Positions 8,710 through 17,356 of a stretch of DNA of 64,000 bases are shown one piece after another. The notes beneath the pieces were generated by a model. That model saw only the letters and a program-made list of their open reading frames with translations. It was not told the DNA's origin and made no database searches. The position numbers were made by a program, and so were the translations under genes. Origin of the DNA: Sphingobacterium corticibacter (lineage in GTDB: Bacteria > Bacteroidota > Bacteroidia > Sphingobacteriales > Sphingobacteriaceae); the NCBI RefSeq assembly GCF_003076635.1, contig NZ_QDKG01000003.1, positions 310,001 to 374,000 on the forward strand. The letters run 5' to 3'. Numbering within the stretch: position 1 is the stretch's first letter; every line of letters starts with the position of its first letter.

Positions 8710-9048
8710 AGCCTTTATTTTTTGGTGTGTGAATGATATTGTTTTACGATAGGACTATTCCAAACGCGATGCCAAAGACAAAAATTTTGAGTAAGAGAGA
8801 TGCATTCAGGTATTATGGCTCTCAGTTTTAACGTATAATACCCCCTAATGCGAGCATTTTACCCACGATAAAGCATACATCGCTTTTAAATAGATATAAA
8901 AGACGTTTGAAGCTGTCGCTTATACTGCGTGAAATACCTATGTCATCCGTACAAGTTGTGGTATGCGTGTATAGGCAAACTACCCGACATAGAAATAAAT
9001 CGGGGAGTGTAACATGTTGTTAATGAAGATATTTTGCGTATGCTATTA
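8710..9048. other. Intergenic region between the 39-codon ORF and the sensor kinase
   Basis: 339 nt without a convincing gene. It holds only a weak hairpin, CCCGA at 8983-8987 with TCGGG at 9000-9004, which on the minus strand would lie about 45 nt after the kinase stop codon and might serve as a poor terminator. No clear -7 element is seen for the small ORF. Confidence 0.5.
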
Positions 9049-12000
9049 TTAGCTGATGGGTAAACTAAAGTGGAAAGTAGATCCTTCGCCCCAAATACTC
9101 TCTGCCCAGATACGACCATAATGTCGCTGTACGATTTCGGCAGATAAATATAAACCGATCCCAAAGCCAGCAATATTTTCCATGCCTTTGTTTTTCACGC
9201 GATAATAGCGGTCAAATAGATGATCAATATCTTCTGTTTTGATACCCATTCCAAAGTCTTGTACACTCACGATGATCATGCTATCTGCTTTGCGTGTGCT
9301 TACGACTACCTTTTTACCAGTAGGTGAATACTTCACCGCGTTGCTAATCAAATTGTACAGAACCGAGCTAATTTTCTCTCGATCGGCAGATAACATCACT
9401 GAATCCAATTCTTCATAGCTAATTTCATGACTATCGGATACATCCTTGGCTATATCAATGGTTTCTGTAATCAAGGTTCGCAAGCAAAACGGCTTTGGTT
9501 CTAAATGGATTTTACCAGAATCTAGACGAGAAACATTCAGAAACCCATTTATTAGGGTATTCATCTTTTTTAGTTGAGAGAAGAGCTTATCTAATTTATC
9601 GGAAGCAAAATCGTCGGCATTTGTTTGTGCTTTGCGTTGTAGGATTTGCGCATAACCACTCATGGCCGTCAAAGGTGTCTTCAGTTCGTGACTCACCATC
9701 GCGATAAAATCATCTTTCCGTTGGCTATCTGCCTTGGATTCGGTGATATCCAACAAAGTTCCAATGATGCCCGCGACTTCACCGTTCTCGTCAAGTTCCA
9801 CTTTACCGGTAGAGTGCAACCACTTACGAGCAGAACCATCTGCGGGTTGAATCTGGTACTCGGTACTAAAGCGACCTTTGCCATCGACTGCATTTTGGAT
9901 CGCTTCTAAGAATTGCATACGATGCTCTGCAACGATGATTGGTATCGTCTGGTCAAATAATAAAGGTATTCCAGTAGGAATGCCATGTAAGCGGTAAGCG
10001 ATGTCGGAGAAGAATAGATTATTGCTACCCCAATCAGTTCGCCAGGTACCAAGATTAGCCGCTTCCATCGACAATACCAATGTGTCCGACGTTTTCTCCA
10101 ATGCTTTTCGAGCATTGATTAAAGTCGTCACATCAGCGGCCACAGCCATTACACCAATGATGCGATTGTCCGATTGAATCGCTTCGATGGTAAGATTTAG
10201 ATAAGTGGTTTCCACCACATTATTTCGCTTGATGCTCAGTGGGAATTCTGATGATATAAAACGTTCGCCCGTGCGATACACGTGATCTTTGATCTCTCGC
10301 ATGCCCTGAGTTACTAATTCAGGAATAGCATCAAACAGCGGCTTGCCCACCGTATCTTCAGCACTGCGCCCCCAATACTGCAACATACGATCGTTCGCCA
10401 TATCAATAATATAATCTGATCCTTGATAGATCGCAATAGCTACAGGAGCATTGGTAATCAGGGCGCGCAATTGTTGCTCCGCCTGATTGCGTACGCTCAT
10501 AATCTTGATTTGAGCGCGCACCTTGGTAAGCAGTTCTGCTGCCGCAAAAGGTTTTACCAAATAATCATCCGCACCAGCTTCTAGACCATCTATGCGCGCT
10601 TCGGCTCCGGCGCGCGCCGAGAGAAAGATTACCGGCAAGCGCGCAGTGCGCGTATGATTGCGAATGAGTTGTAGCAATTCTTTACCATCCATTACTGGCA
10701 TCATGATATCGCTCAATACCAGATCGGGCAGGTTGGCTTGTATACTATTCCAAGCGGTAGCACCGTTGGTCGCGATGTCGACGTGAAAATACGGGGTGAG
10801 CAAGCGTTTGAGATACGCGCGCATATCGGCATTGTCATCCACCACCAGAATGCGCATATTCATTGTATGCGTTTCTTCTTCTGGATTTTCTAAAATAGTG
10901 ACAGGCGGCGAATGGAAATCAGTATCATCTTCTTGCTCCAACAAACTGACTGCTTCTTGTATAAATGCGCCTTTCAAGGCAGACGTATCTGCGTCAACGT
11001 CCGATTTAGAAACTAAATCTGAAGGTAGGTGCTCTTTTCCCATAGGAATGCGAACGATAAACGTTGAGCCTACACCTTCTTGGCTCTCCACACGGATATC
11101 ACCACCATGCAACAATACGAGTTCATGTACTAGAGAAAGCCCGATGCCAGATCCTTCATGTGTACGTCCGGAAGCATTTTCCACTCGGTGAAAACGCTCA
11201 AACATGTGTGGCAATTCCTTCGCCGGAATTCCAGTACCGGTATCTTTAACACGCAGATAAGCGTAACTTTCAGCCTCGCTGATGGAGATTTGAATGCTTC
11301 CTTTCCAGGTAAATTTAAAGGCGTTCGAGAGTAAATTCAACACGATCTTCTCCCACATTTGCCGATCGACATATACATCATCGGAAATCGGAGCAACATC
11401 AACGATCAACTTCATGCCTGCTTTTTCAATAATCGATCGAAAACTGCTGGCTAAATCAATAGTGAGCTCTCCCAGATCGACTTTTTGATAAACGGCTTGC
11501 GTGCGACCCGCTTCTACACGACTGTAATCCAGTAGATTGTTGACCAACTTGAGCAAACGTAGCGCATTGCGATGTGTCGATTCTAACGGCGCTTGTAGGT
11601 CGGTAGGTAATGTCTCATTTTGTAAGATATCTTCCAGCGGACCCAACATCAAGGTAAGGGGAGTACGAAACTCATGACTTACATTACTGAAAAACAAAGT
11701 TTTAGAACGATCTATCTCTGCTAATGCTTCGGCACGTTTCAATTCTTGCTCATAGGCAAATACATTAGAAAATGCCGTATTATATGTGTTTTTTAGCTGT
11801 TCGTAGAAATTCCAGTAATCACTATCCAACGCTCGACGAGCGCTGACGCCCGCAACTAAAAAGCAAAACGCTTCTTCCTGTCCGCTAATGCGAATGGGCA
11901 ATATAACCGCGGATGTTGGGCATTCGGGATACGGCTGGCATTCGTATTCTCCAAAAATACGGGTCAGATTTTTGACCTCAACCATCGCTCCACTATGTCT

Positions 12001-12741
12001 CGCTTCCTGTAAAGGCCAGCTACTGGTATTTTCTGGAAGATGTATGCTGTCAGGAGTAAGTTTACCGTCTCTTGGCAAGCCCGATAAACTGATTAATTTA
12101 ACTAGATCTTGCTGACTATCTACTTGGTAAAGCATCAGAAACGGCAAATCCAGTGCGCAATCAGGTTGTAGATTGCGCGTCACATCCTCGATATCTTGGA
12201 TACTTTTGGCTTCGCCTAATGCTGCACCTAAATCACGCAAAGCCTTGGTACGGCGGCCACTAAGAATCTTGACGGTGGTTTCGGTGATCGGATGAAAAAT
12301 TCCTCCTACGCCACCAGATTCATCACGAATTGGCGCAAACGAAAACGTCATAAAGGCTTCTTCTAGGTATCCGTAGCGATCTAAAAACATCCGTTGATCG
12401 TTGATATACGTTCCCTCGCCTTGCTCGCCGCGCGTAAAAGCATCACCTACTACCTCTAAAGCGGTTTCCCAACAAATTCTAAAATTCTGCCCCATTGATT
12501 CGGGATGCTTAGCACCACAGATCGGCCGATAACTATCATTATAAATTTGTATGGTTTCTGGTCCCCAAGCGATTAGTATTGGAAAAGTGGAAGAAAGACA
12601 TAGACTGACAGAAGTACGCAAACTCTGCGGCCAACTTTCTACTGGTCCTAGTGCCGTCTTCGACCAATCCATACTTCGGATCAGTGCACCCATCTCGCCA
12701 CCTCCAGAAAGGAATTGAGGAATTTCTTCGTTTATATTCAT
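9049..12741 (-). CDS. Hybrid sensor kinase with two complete histidine-kinase cores
   Basis: 1230 residues, with no clear membrane segment, so probably cytosolic. Domains in order: an N-terminal PAS-like domain (about 20-150, with FPILIAWGPETIQIYNDSY); a GAF-like region (about 165-340); a first HisKA with FSNVSHEFRTPL (His near 356); a first HATPase with NLLSNAFKFT, DTGTGIP and GSGIGLSL; a receiver with ILVVDDNADMR, phospho-acceptor Asp in LVLSDIMMPVMDG (near 677) and the LVKPF lysine; two PAS domains (about 755-1000); then a second HisKA with FIAMVSHELKTPL (His near 1017) and a second HATPase with NLISNAVKYS, DFGMGI and GFGIGL. Both kinase cores keep their key residues. No DNA-binding output domain is present, so partner regulators must be elsewhere. 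Confidence 0.85.
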   Translation of the reverse strand: MNINEEIPQFLSGGGEMGALIRSMDWSKTALGPVESWPQSLRTSVSLCLSSTFPILIAWGPETIQIYNDSYRPICGAKHPESMGQNFRICWETALEVVGDAFTRGEQGEGTYINDQRMFLDRYGYLEEAFMTFSFAPIRDESGGVGGIFHPITETTVKILSGRRTKALRDLGAALGEAKSIQDIEDVTRNLQPDCALDLPFLMLYQVDSQQDLVKLISLSGLPRDGKLTPDSIHLPENTSSWPLQEARHSGAMVEVKNLTRIFGEYECQPYPECPTSAVILPIRISGQEEAFCFLVAGVSARRALDSDYWNFYEQLKNTYNTAFSNVFAYEQELKRAEALAEIDRSKTLFFSNVSHEFRTPLTLMLGPLEDILQNETLPTDLQAPLESTHRNALRLLKLVNNLLDYSRVEAGRTQAVYQKVDLGELTIDLASSFRSIIEKAGMKLIVDVAPISDDVYVDRQMWEKIVLNLLSNAFKFTWKGSIQISISEAESYAYLRVKDTGTGIPAKELPHMFERFHRVENASGRTHEGSGIGLSLVHELVLLHGGDIRVESQEGVGSTFIVRIPMGKEHLPSDLVSKSDVDADTSALKGAFIQEAVSLLEQEDDTDFHSPPVTILENPEEETHTMNMRILVVDDNADMRAYLKRLLTPYFHVDIATNGATAWNSIQANLPDLVLSDIMMPVMDGKELLQLIRNHTRTARLPVIFLSARAGAEARIDGLEAGADDYLVKPFAAAELLTKVRAQIKIMSVRNQAEQQLRALITNAPVAIAIYQGSDYIIDMANDRMLQYWGRSAEDTVGKPLFDAIPELVTQGMREIKDHVYRTGERFISSEFPLSIKRNNVVETTYLNLTIEAIQSDNRIIGVMAVAADVTTLINARKALEKTSDTLVLSMEAANLGTWRTDWGSNNLFFSDIAYRLHGIPTGIPLLFDQTIPIIVAEHRMQFLEAIQNAVDGKGRFSTEYQIQPADGSARKWLHSTGKVELDENGEVAGIIGTLLDITESKADSQRKDDFIAMVSHELKTPLTAMSGYAQILQRKAQTNADDFASDKLDKLFSQLKKMNTLINGFLNVSRLDSGKIHLEPKPFCLRTLITETIDIAKDVSDSHEISYEELDSVMLSADREKISSVLYNLISNAVKYSPTGKKVVVSTRKADSMIIVSVQDFGMGIKTEDIDHLFDRYYRVKNKGMENIAGFGIGLYLSAEIVQRHYGRIWAESIWGEGSTFHFSLPIS

Positions 12742-12838
12742 GTAGTAAATGTTCGGTATATCCTACCGATAGGATGCCAGCCGACTGATGTTAAAAATAC
12801 GTATTTCCTTTCTGATTTACTACAGCCAATACGCTACA

Positions 12839-13561
12839 TTATCGCTGAATCAAATCGCGAATAGCAGCAGAAGCAATAGCACCACCGAATGCTGCTGGCA
12901 GATAAGACATCGTGCCATAGGCCGACTTTTTGTAATTGCTCCCGTCGGTATACAACAAAGATGCTTTATCTGGTAATTCAGTCGAAAAAGCTACTTTCAC
13001 GCCATTTTCGATGTCATGCTTACGCAGTTTCTTACGGATGTGGCGGGCTAGCTTACAGTTGTACGAATCGCTGATATCACCGATGCGTATTTTGGTAGGA
13101 TCGACCTTACCGCCAGCGCCCATCGAACTAATAAAAGGTATTTTAGCGGCAAAAGCCGAACGGATCAAGAATAACTTGGGTGTGATACTATCAATAGCCT
13201 CAATAATATAATCTGGCTTTAGATCGATAAAATGAGGGATGCGATCTGGTATTACAAATTCTTCAAAAACCTGTAACTCGAGCTCAGGATTAATGGCTAG
13301 CAAACGCTCTCGCATGATTTGTGCTTTGGAAACGCCATGATTCGTAGCCAATGCCGGAAGCTGCCTGTTTCTGTTCGAAGGATCTACGGTATCACCATCT
13401 ATAATCGTCATTTTGCCCACACCACTGCGACATACGAACTCCGCCGCAAAAGATCCTACACCACCTAATCCAAGCACCATTACATGTGAATTGTTCAGGG
13501 TTTTAATGGCTTCGCCGCCAATCAAAGCTTCCGTACGAGAAAGCCACGATACATCTTTCAT
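12839..13561 (-). CDS. tcdA: tRNA threonylcarbamoyladenosine dehydratase (ThiF/MoeB-like)
   Basis: 240 residues. The E1-like fold is shown by the nucleotide-binding VMVLGLGGVGSFAAE (about 28-42), the MTIIDGDTVDPSNRNRQL segment and the catalytic-site region SSMGAGGKVDPTKIRIGDI. The C-terminal YLPAAFGGAIASAAIRDLI is typical of the TcdA/YgdL branch rather than of ThiF or MoeB, and the zinc cysteine pairs of MoeB are absent. The enzyme uses ATP to cyclise t6A at position 37 of tRNAs to ct6A. Start at the ATG 13561. It is followed on the same strand by nothing closely linked and is preceded by the TatD gene 14 nt upstream, so the two are probably co-transcribed. Confidence 0.85.
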   Translation of the reverse strand: MKDVSWLSRTEALIGGEAIKTLNNSHVMVLGLGGVGSFAAEFVCRSGVGKMTIIDGDTVDPSNRNRQLPALATNHGVSKAQIMRERLLAINPELELQVFEEFVIPDRIPHFIDLKPDYIIEAIDSITPKLFLIRSAFAAKIPFISSMGAGGKVDPTKIRIGDISDSYNCKLARHIRKKLRKHDIENGVKVAFSTELPDKASLLYTDGSNYKKSAYGTMSYLPAAFGGAIASAAIRDLIQR

Positions 13562-13575
13562 TCTTATTGCAAATA

Positions 13576-14232
13576 CTAATTAAATACCTCTTCAAAATTA
13601 GACCATAATTGCGCTTGCAATTCGTCCATGCTCAAATTCCGAACGCGGCAAAAATACGTATAAATTTGGGAGATCGGTATGTCCGAATCGTCGGTCTCCA
13701 AAAAGAGCCTGCCAAGTGGAATACTGCTGATCAATTGATCCTGACGACCTTTTAAGATGTCTGCGCCAAGCGATAGATAAAATCCTTGCTGCAATAGCTG
13801 ATCCGCCAGTTCCTTACTTTTTTTGAATCCATGCATGATGATGGGAGTGGTGTTTTTTGCGGCTTTGACCTGCTGGATCACTTCTTGATAGGCACGTACG
13901 CAGTGTACGATCACTGGCTTTGCAAATTCATTGGCCAAATGCAATTGCGTAGCGAAAACCAATTCTTGGGTCTGCCAGTCAATTTCCGTCACCTTATCCA
14001 ATCCACATTCTCCAATAGCCAGAATGGCAGGGTTAGTTTGCAACATTTCGCGAAGAGTAACTAACTGAGCAGTTCCATCATCACGTATATACCAAGGATG
14101 TATACCCACCGAGCAGGCTTCGTCAAGCACATCATCCTGATCTACTATAATATTGCGCACGCGATAAACAGACGATGATGGTTGATCAGCTTGATGCGTA
14201 TGGATGTCAATAAAAGAAGGTTTATCTTGCAC
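13576..14232 (-). CDS. TatD family metal-dependent hydrolase
   Basis: 218 residues, shorter than the usual 255 or so. The start codon is GTG at 14232; no ATG is available before the DIHTHQ metal site (residues about 8-13). Other ligands are visible: AIGECGLDK, PVIVHCVRAYQEV, IIMHGFKKS and ETDDSDIPI. This is the order expected for a TatD-type TIM-barrel nuclease with two metals. The short form has a reduced N-terminal barrel section (the stretch between the metal site and GIHPWY is compressed). It lies 14 nt before tcdA and 17 nt after the small membrane protein gene, as part of one minus-strand run. Confidence 0.8.
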   Translation of the reverse strand: MQDKPSFIDIHTHQADQPSSSVYRVRNIIVDQDDVLDEACSVGIHPWYIRDDGTAQLVTLREMLQTNPAILAIGECGLDKVTEIDWQTQELVFATQLHLANEFAKPVIVHCVRAYQEVIQQVKAAKNTTPIIMHGFKKSKELADQLLQQGFYLSLGADILKGRQDQLISSIPLGRLFLETDDSDIPISQIYTYFCRVRNLSMDELQAQLWSNFEEVFN

Positions 14233-14249
14233 GATGAAAATTCGGTTTG

Positions 14250-14621
14250 CTATTTGGAGCCGTATCTTTTGACAATACGTAGTGCGCTGTACTTTTGAAT
14301 ATCAAAATGCGGTTCGTCCAACGTCAATTCCGTAGGATACGGCATTCCCTTATCAAAAAAGTAAATTTTGGTCACACTACCATAATCATTGGTAGGGAAG
14401 AGGTCGGCACATTGCTCATATTGTGCCTTAGCTTGATCACCAACGGTGACAGCATACACACGTACAATTCCACCCTTGTTCTGCTCATTGCGTACAAAAG
14501 CGACTTCTTCAAAATCTCCCGGAAGATCTTTTATGTTGGGCTGACTGTAACTATCGTAGATAAAATAGCCTAACAAAAGGACTAATGCGCCAACGAACCA
14601 AATTATTTTACGTGATTTCAT
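14250..14621 (-). CDS. Small membrane-anchored protein of unknown function
   Basis: 123 residues. One N-terminal hydrophobic segment (IIWFVGALVLLLGYFIYDSY, residues 5-24) without a cleavage site suggests an anchor with the remainder outside the membrane. The soluble part includes FEEVAFVRNEQNKGGIVRVYAVTV, one Cys (YEQCADL) and a closing strand DIQKYSALRIVKRYG. I do not recognise the family. The ATG overlaps the stop codon of the upstream FMN reductase gene by 4 nt (ATGA), a sign of translational coupling, so the two proteins may be made together, but no shared function can be inferred. Confidence 0.6.
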   Translation of the reverse strand: MKSRKIIWFVGALVLLLGYFIYDSYSQPNIKDLPGDFEEVAFVRNEQNKGGIVRVYAVTVGDQAKAQYEQCADLFPTNDYGSVTKIYFFDKGMPYPTELTLDEPHFDIQKYSALRIVKRYGSK

Positions 14622-15181
14622 AATGTTTGTTTAGAATCTAATATTTTCTGCATCTCCCTTTTGGTCTTGCGCACCTTGGCTTCTAGTTGACTTCGGAACA
14701 AAGCATTTGTAACTCCTTTATCATCTTCAAAATTAGCAGGAAATTCCGGGAGCGATAAATGTTCTATAACCGTACCACCATCACGTGGCATACGCGCCAG
14801 CGCAATCTCCATGACGCTTTGGCCACCACGTGCACCGAAGCTAGTGGAAAGCAGGAACAGATGGGCGTCTTGATAGGGTTTTCGTCCTTTAATACGGCTT
14901 ACCCAGTCAATTAGATTTTTGTATCCTGCGGAGTAATTGCCATTATGCTCCGCAAAAGAAATGATAATCAAATCTGCTGCATCCAAACGTGACGCAAAAT
15001 CATATGCTAGCTGAGGTACGCCATTTTCTCTTTCTCGATCTGCCGAATAGATCGGCATCTCAAAATCATGAATATGCAAGATTTCGACTTCGTCCTCTTT
15101 GTAGTATTTTGATACGCTGGTCGCGAATTTCTGATTGATGGACTTGGAGCTATTAGAAGCGCCAAATGCTAAAACTTTCAT
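14618..15181 (-). CDS. NADPH-dependent FMN reductase family protein
   Basis: 187 residues with a flavodoxin-like fold. The FMN phosphate-loop region is KVLAFGASNSSKSINQKFA (residues 2-20), the middle strand ends in ADLIIISFAEHNGNYSAGYKNLIDW (the ISFAEHNGNYS segment binds the flavin ring in this family), and HLFLLSTSFGARGGQSVME follows. It would reduce FMN or a quinone-like compound with NAD(P)H. It has a second family member in the window (at 36485) with a different N-terminal loop. Start at the ATG 15181; stop overlaps the next gene by 4 nt. Confidence 0.8.
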   Translation of the reverse strand: MKVLAFGASNSSKSINQKFATSVSKYYKEDEVEILHIHDFEMPIYSADRERENGVPQLAYDFASRLDAADLIIISFAEHNGNYSAGYKNLIDWVSRIKGRKPYQDAHLFLLSTSFGARGGQSVMEIALARMPRDGGTVIEHLSLPEFPANFEDDKGVTNALFRSQLEAKVRKTKREMQKILDSKQTL

Positions 15182-15232
15182 GTTTAAAAGTACGATAATC
15201 TTTGCGAACGCACAACGGTAAACAGCTATCTA

Positions 15233-15916
15233 TTATTCTGGAAGAGCTTCTACCACCACCTTGCCCTCACGACCAGGCGATCCAGAATAAACTTGCCCTT
15301 GTGGAATACCGCCCATGCGCGGGCCACCCATTCCAATGCGACTCATGACCAGTGCAACATCCGTTGGCGGATTTACACGACGACCACCTGCACTCGCATC
15401 GATCTTTAAATGTTGTTTGGATTTACTATCTTCTTGCTGTGGCACTAATCCGTTTGGATCGTAATGAACAGAGACATTACCACCGTCACCATTGGGATGC
15501 GTGCGCGTACCATTCATGGCGTCTATCCCTCGCGCAATGACATACAATGACTGGAATTTGGCAAAATTGACATCAATATCGAAGTTTGATGCATTATTCT
15601 TACTGCCAATACCTGAAAAGACCACATCTTTTCCGATTTCGGCATAACCAATGTTCAGTTGTACATCTTTCAATCCATAGAATTGCAGCGAAGCGCGATC
15701 TTTCATAATGAGTGTATCGATGTGCAAGGTCATGATAGAATCACGACCTTTGTTGCGAAACTTCTTGCTTTTCTTTTTTGATAAAACCAATTTTCCGATA
15801 TGCTCTTCGATACGATTTTCTTCCTCTTTATCTTGTGCTGTAGCTACTTGACTATACGTGAGGCAAACGGTCAAGAACATACTAAACAGCAATGGTAAAC
15901 CAATTAAGCGTTTCAT
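15233..15916 (-). CDS. Exported protein of unknown function with Gly/Pro-rich tail
   Basis: 227 residues. A signal peptide is visible (MKRLIGLPLLFSMFLTVC, probably cleaved after ATAQ at about 28). A charged segment (KLVLSKKKSKKFRNKGRDS) is followed by repeated beta-strand-like stretches (IMTLHIDTLIMKDRASLQFYG, VQLNIGYAEIGKDVVFSGIG) that read like a right-handed beta-helix or surface polysaccharide-binding fold, and by a Gly- and Pro-rich tail (GMGGPRMGGIPQGQVYSGSPG). No catalytic motif is recognised. Its promoter region is next to the mosaic repeat at 16013-16177. Confidence 0.55.
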   Translation of the reverse strand: MKRLIGLPLLFSMFLTVCLTYSQVATAQDKEEENRIEEHIGKLVLSKKKSKKFRNKGRDSIMTLHIDTLIMKDRASLQFYGLKDVQLNIGYAEIGKDVVFSGIGSKNNASNFDIDVNFAKFQSLYVIARGIDAMNGTRTHPNGDGGNVSVHYDPNGLVPQQEDSKSKQHLKIDASAGGRRVNPPTDVALVMSRIGMGGPRMGGIPQGQVYSGSPGREGKVVVEALPE

Positions 15917-16012
15917 AAGCGTGTAATTTTACATTTAGACCTGATGCTATGGGAATAGGTTTAATAATTTGTTAAGAGAGTTTATATAGTTGATATAGTT
16001 AATAAAGCTTAT

Positions 16013-16177
16013 AGATTGCTGCAGTTTTGTGCATCGGTTTCGCAAAGACGTGAAGGAATAGCTATGGCTTCCCAAACTACAACGTTATCGCGAGGCAACG
16101 ACGCGATCTTTACGAATAACTTAATGCAACATACTCTTAGATTGCCGCAGCCTCGTGCCTCGGCTTCGCAAAGACGT
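16013..16177. repeat. Mosaic REP-like repeat: two direct 39-bp copies around an inverted relative
   Basis: Copy 1 (16013-16051) and copy 2 (16139-16177) are 39 bp each and agree at 33 positions, both beginning AGATTGC and ending TTCGCAAAGACGT. Between them, the complement of about 16087-16119 reads AGATCGCGTCGTTGCCTCGCG and then AACGT, clearly related to the same unit (AGATNGC ... GCCTCG ... ACGT). The element sits in the 293-nt gap between lpxB (3' end) and the exported protein gene (5' side). No transposase is near. Such short palindromic units are usually scattered non-autonomous repeats. Confidence 0.6.
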
Positions 16178-16209
16178 TTGATTAAATACACCGTAAACTA
16201 GACCCAATC

Positions 16210-17331
16210 TTATCTTACTTCGCGCAGATAACCGACGATCTTACTAGCCGTTCTGGCAGATGCGCCTGGCTCACCTAGTTTCTCACGCAATACATCATAG
16301 TTTTCCAGTACGCTGGCGCGATGTGCTGGATTAGTGATCAATTCGCCGATTTCATCCGCAATATTGCTGGCTGTACAATCCTTTTGAATAAGTTCGTGCA
16401 CAGACAGATAATCATTTATCAAGTTCACCAGAGAGATGAAACGCACCTTAATCAGTTTCCGTGCAATGGCGATACTGATCGGGTTCGCTTTATACACCAC
16501 GACCTGTGGCACGCGCAAAATAGCCGTTTCCAAAGTAGCTGTACCACTGGTGACAACCGCAGCAACCGCATGCTTCAAAAGATCGTAGGTCTGATCGAAA
16601 ACAATCTTAATCGGCATATCGCCAATAATATGCTTGTAGTAAGCTTCATCAAAATTTGGAGCACCAGCAATGACCACTTGATGCGAAGGGAATTTGTGAT
16701 ATAACTCCGCCATCTCCGGCAAGATGCGTTCAATCTCCATTTTGCGACTGCCTGGCAATAGCGCGATAATATCTTCCTTCGGAGATAGTCCGTTGTCGGC
16801 CACAAAACTTGTATTGACCTCGTGTTTGGAAATCGCGTCCAGCAATGGATTTCCCACGTAATCGACAGGATAGTGGTATTCCCTATAAAAATCAACCTCA
16901 AATGGCAAAATACAGAACATGTGATCTACTACCTTTTTGATTTTATAGACACGTTTCTGATTCCACGCCCAAATCTTGGGCGAGATATAATAGCTTGTGG
17001 TGATGCCATTCTTCTTCGCGAAGTCGGCAATCTTTAGATTAAAACCAGGGAAATCGATCAGAACCACCGTGTCTGGACGCACGCGTAGAAGATCTTGCTT
17101 TACAGCTCGAAGATTTCTGGCAATGGAAGATAGGTTCATCACCACTTCTACAAAGCCCATAAAAGCCATCTGAGACGTGTGAATCAATGCTTTTTGTCCA
17201 CTTTCGGCTTCCATCAGCGAGCCGCCCACGATGGCGAATTCTGCTTCTTTATCTTCTTCTTTTAATGCTTTTATTAAGTTCGCTCCATGTAGATCGCCTG
17301 ATGCTTCACCCGCTATGATATAGTACTTCAT
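16210..17331 (-). CDS. lpxB: Lipid-A-disaccharide synthase
   Basis: 373 residues from the ATG at 17331 (MKYYIIAGEASGDLHGANL), the normal start for the family; the in-frame extension to 17481 runs into the neighbouring gene and is rejected. Landmarks: GEASGDLHGA, FMGFVEVV, VVLIDFPGFNLKIA, YYISPKIWAWNQKRV, LPGSRKMEIERILP, and AVVTSGTATLETAILRVPQVVVYKA. It condenses UDP-diacylglucosamine with lipid X to make the lipid A disaccharide at the inner membrane. Length is as expected. In many relatives lpxB follows surE; here it lies 25 nt after the Ycf48-like gene on the same strand. Confidence 0.92.
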   Translation of the reverse strand: MKYYIIAGEASGDLHGANLIKALKEEDKEAEFAIVGGSLMEAESGQKALIHTSQMAFMGFVEVVMNLSSIARNLRAVKQDLLRVRPDTVVLIDFPGFNLKIADFAKKNGITTSYYISPKIWAWNQKRVYKIKKVVDHMFCILPFEVDFYREYHYPVDYVGNPLLDAISKHEVNTSFVADNGLSPKEDIIALLPGSRKMEIERILPEMAELYHKFPSHQVVIAGAPNFDEAYYKHIIGDMPIKIVFDQTYDLLKHAVAAVVTSGTATLETAILRVPQVVVYKANPISIAIARKLIKVRFISLVNLINDYLSVHELIQKDCTASNIADEIGELITNPAHRASVLENYDVLREKLGEPGASARTASKIVGYLREVR

Positions 17332-17356
17332 ATTTATTTTTACGCTTCTATTGTGC

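Noticed and set aside
10796..11191. Long antisense ORFs over the kinase, lpxB and purL genes
   Set aside because: They lie fully inside well-conserved genes in another frame and show no domain signals; composition-driven shadows.
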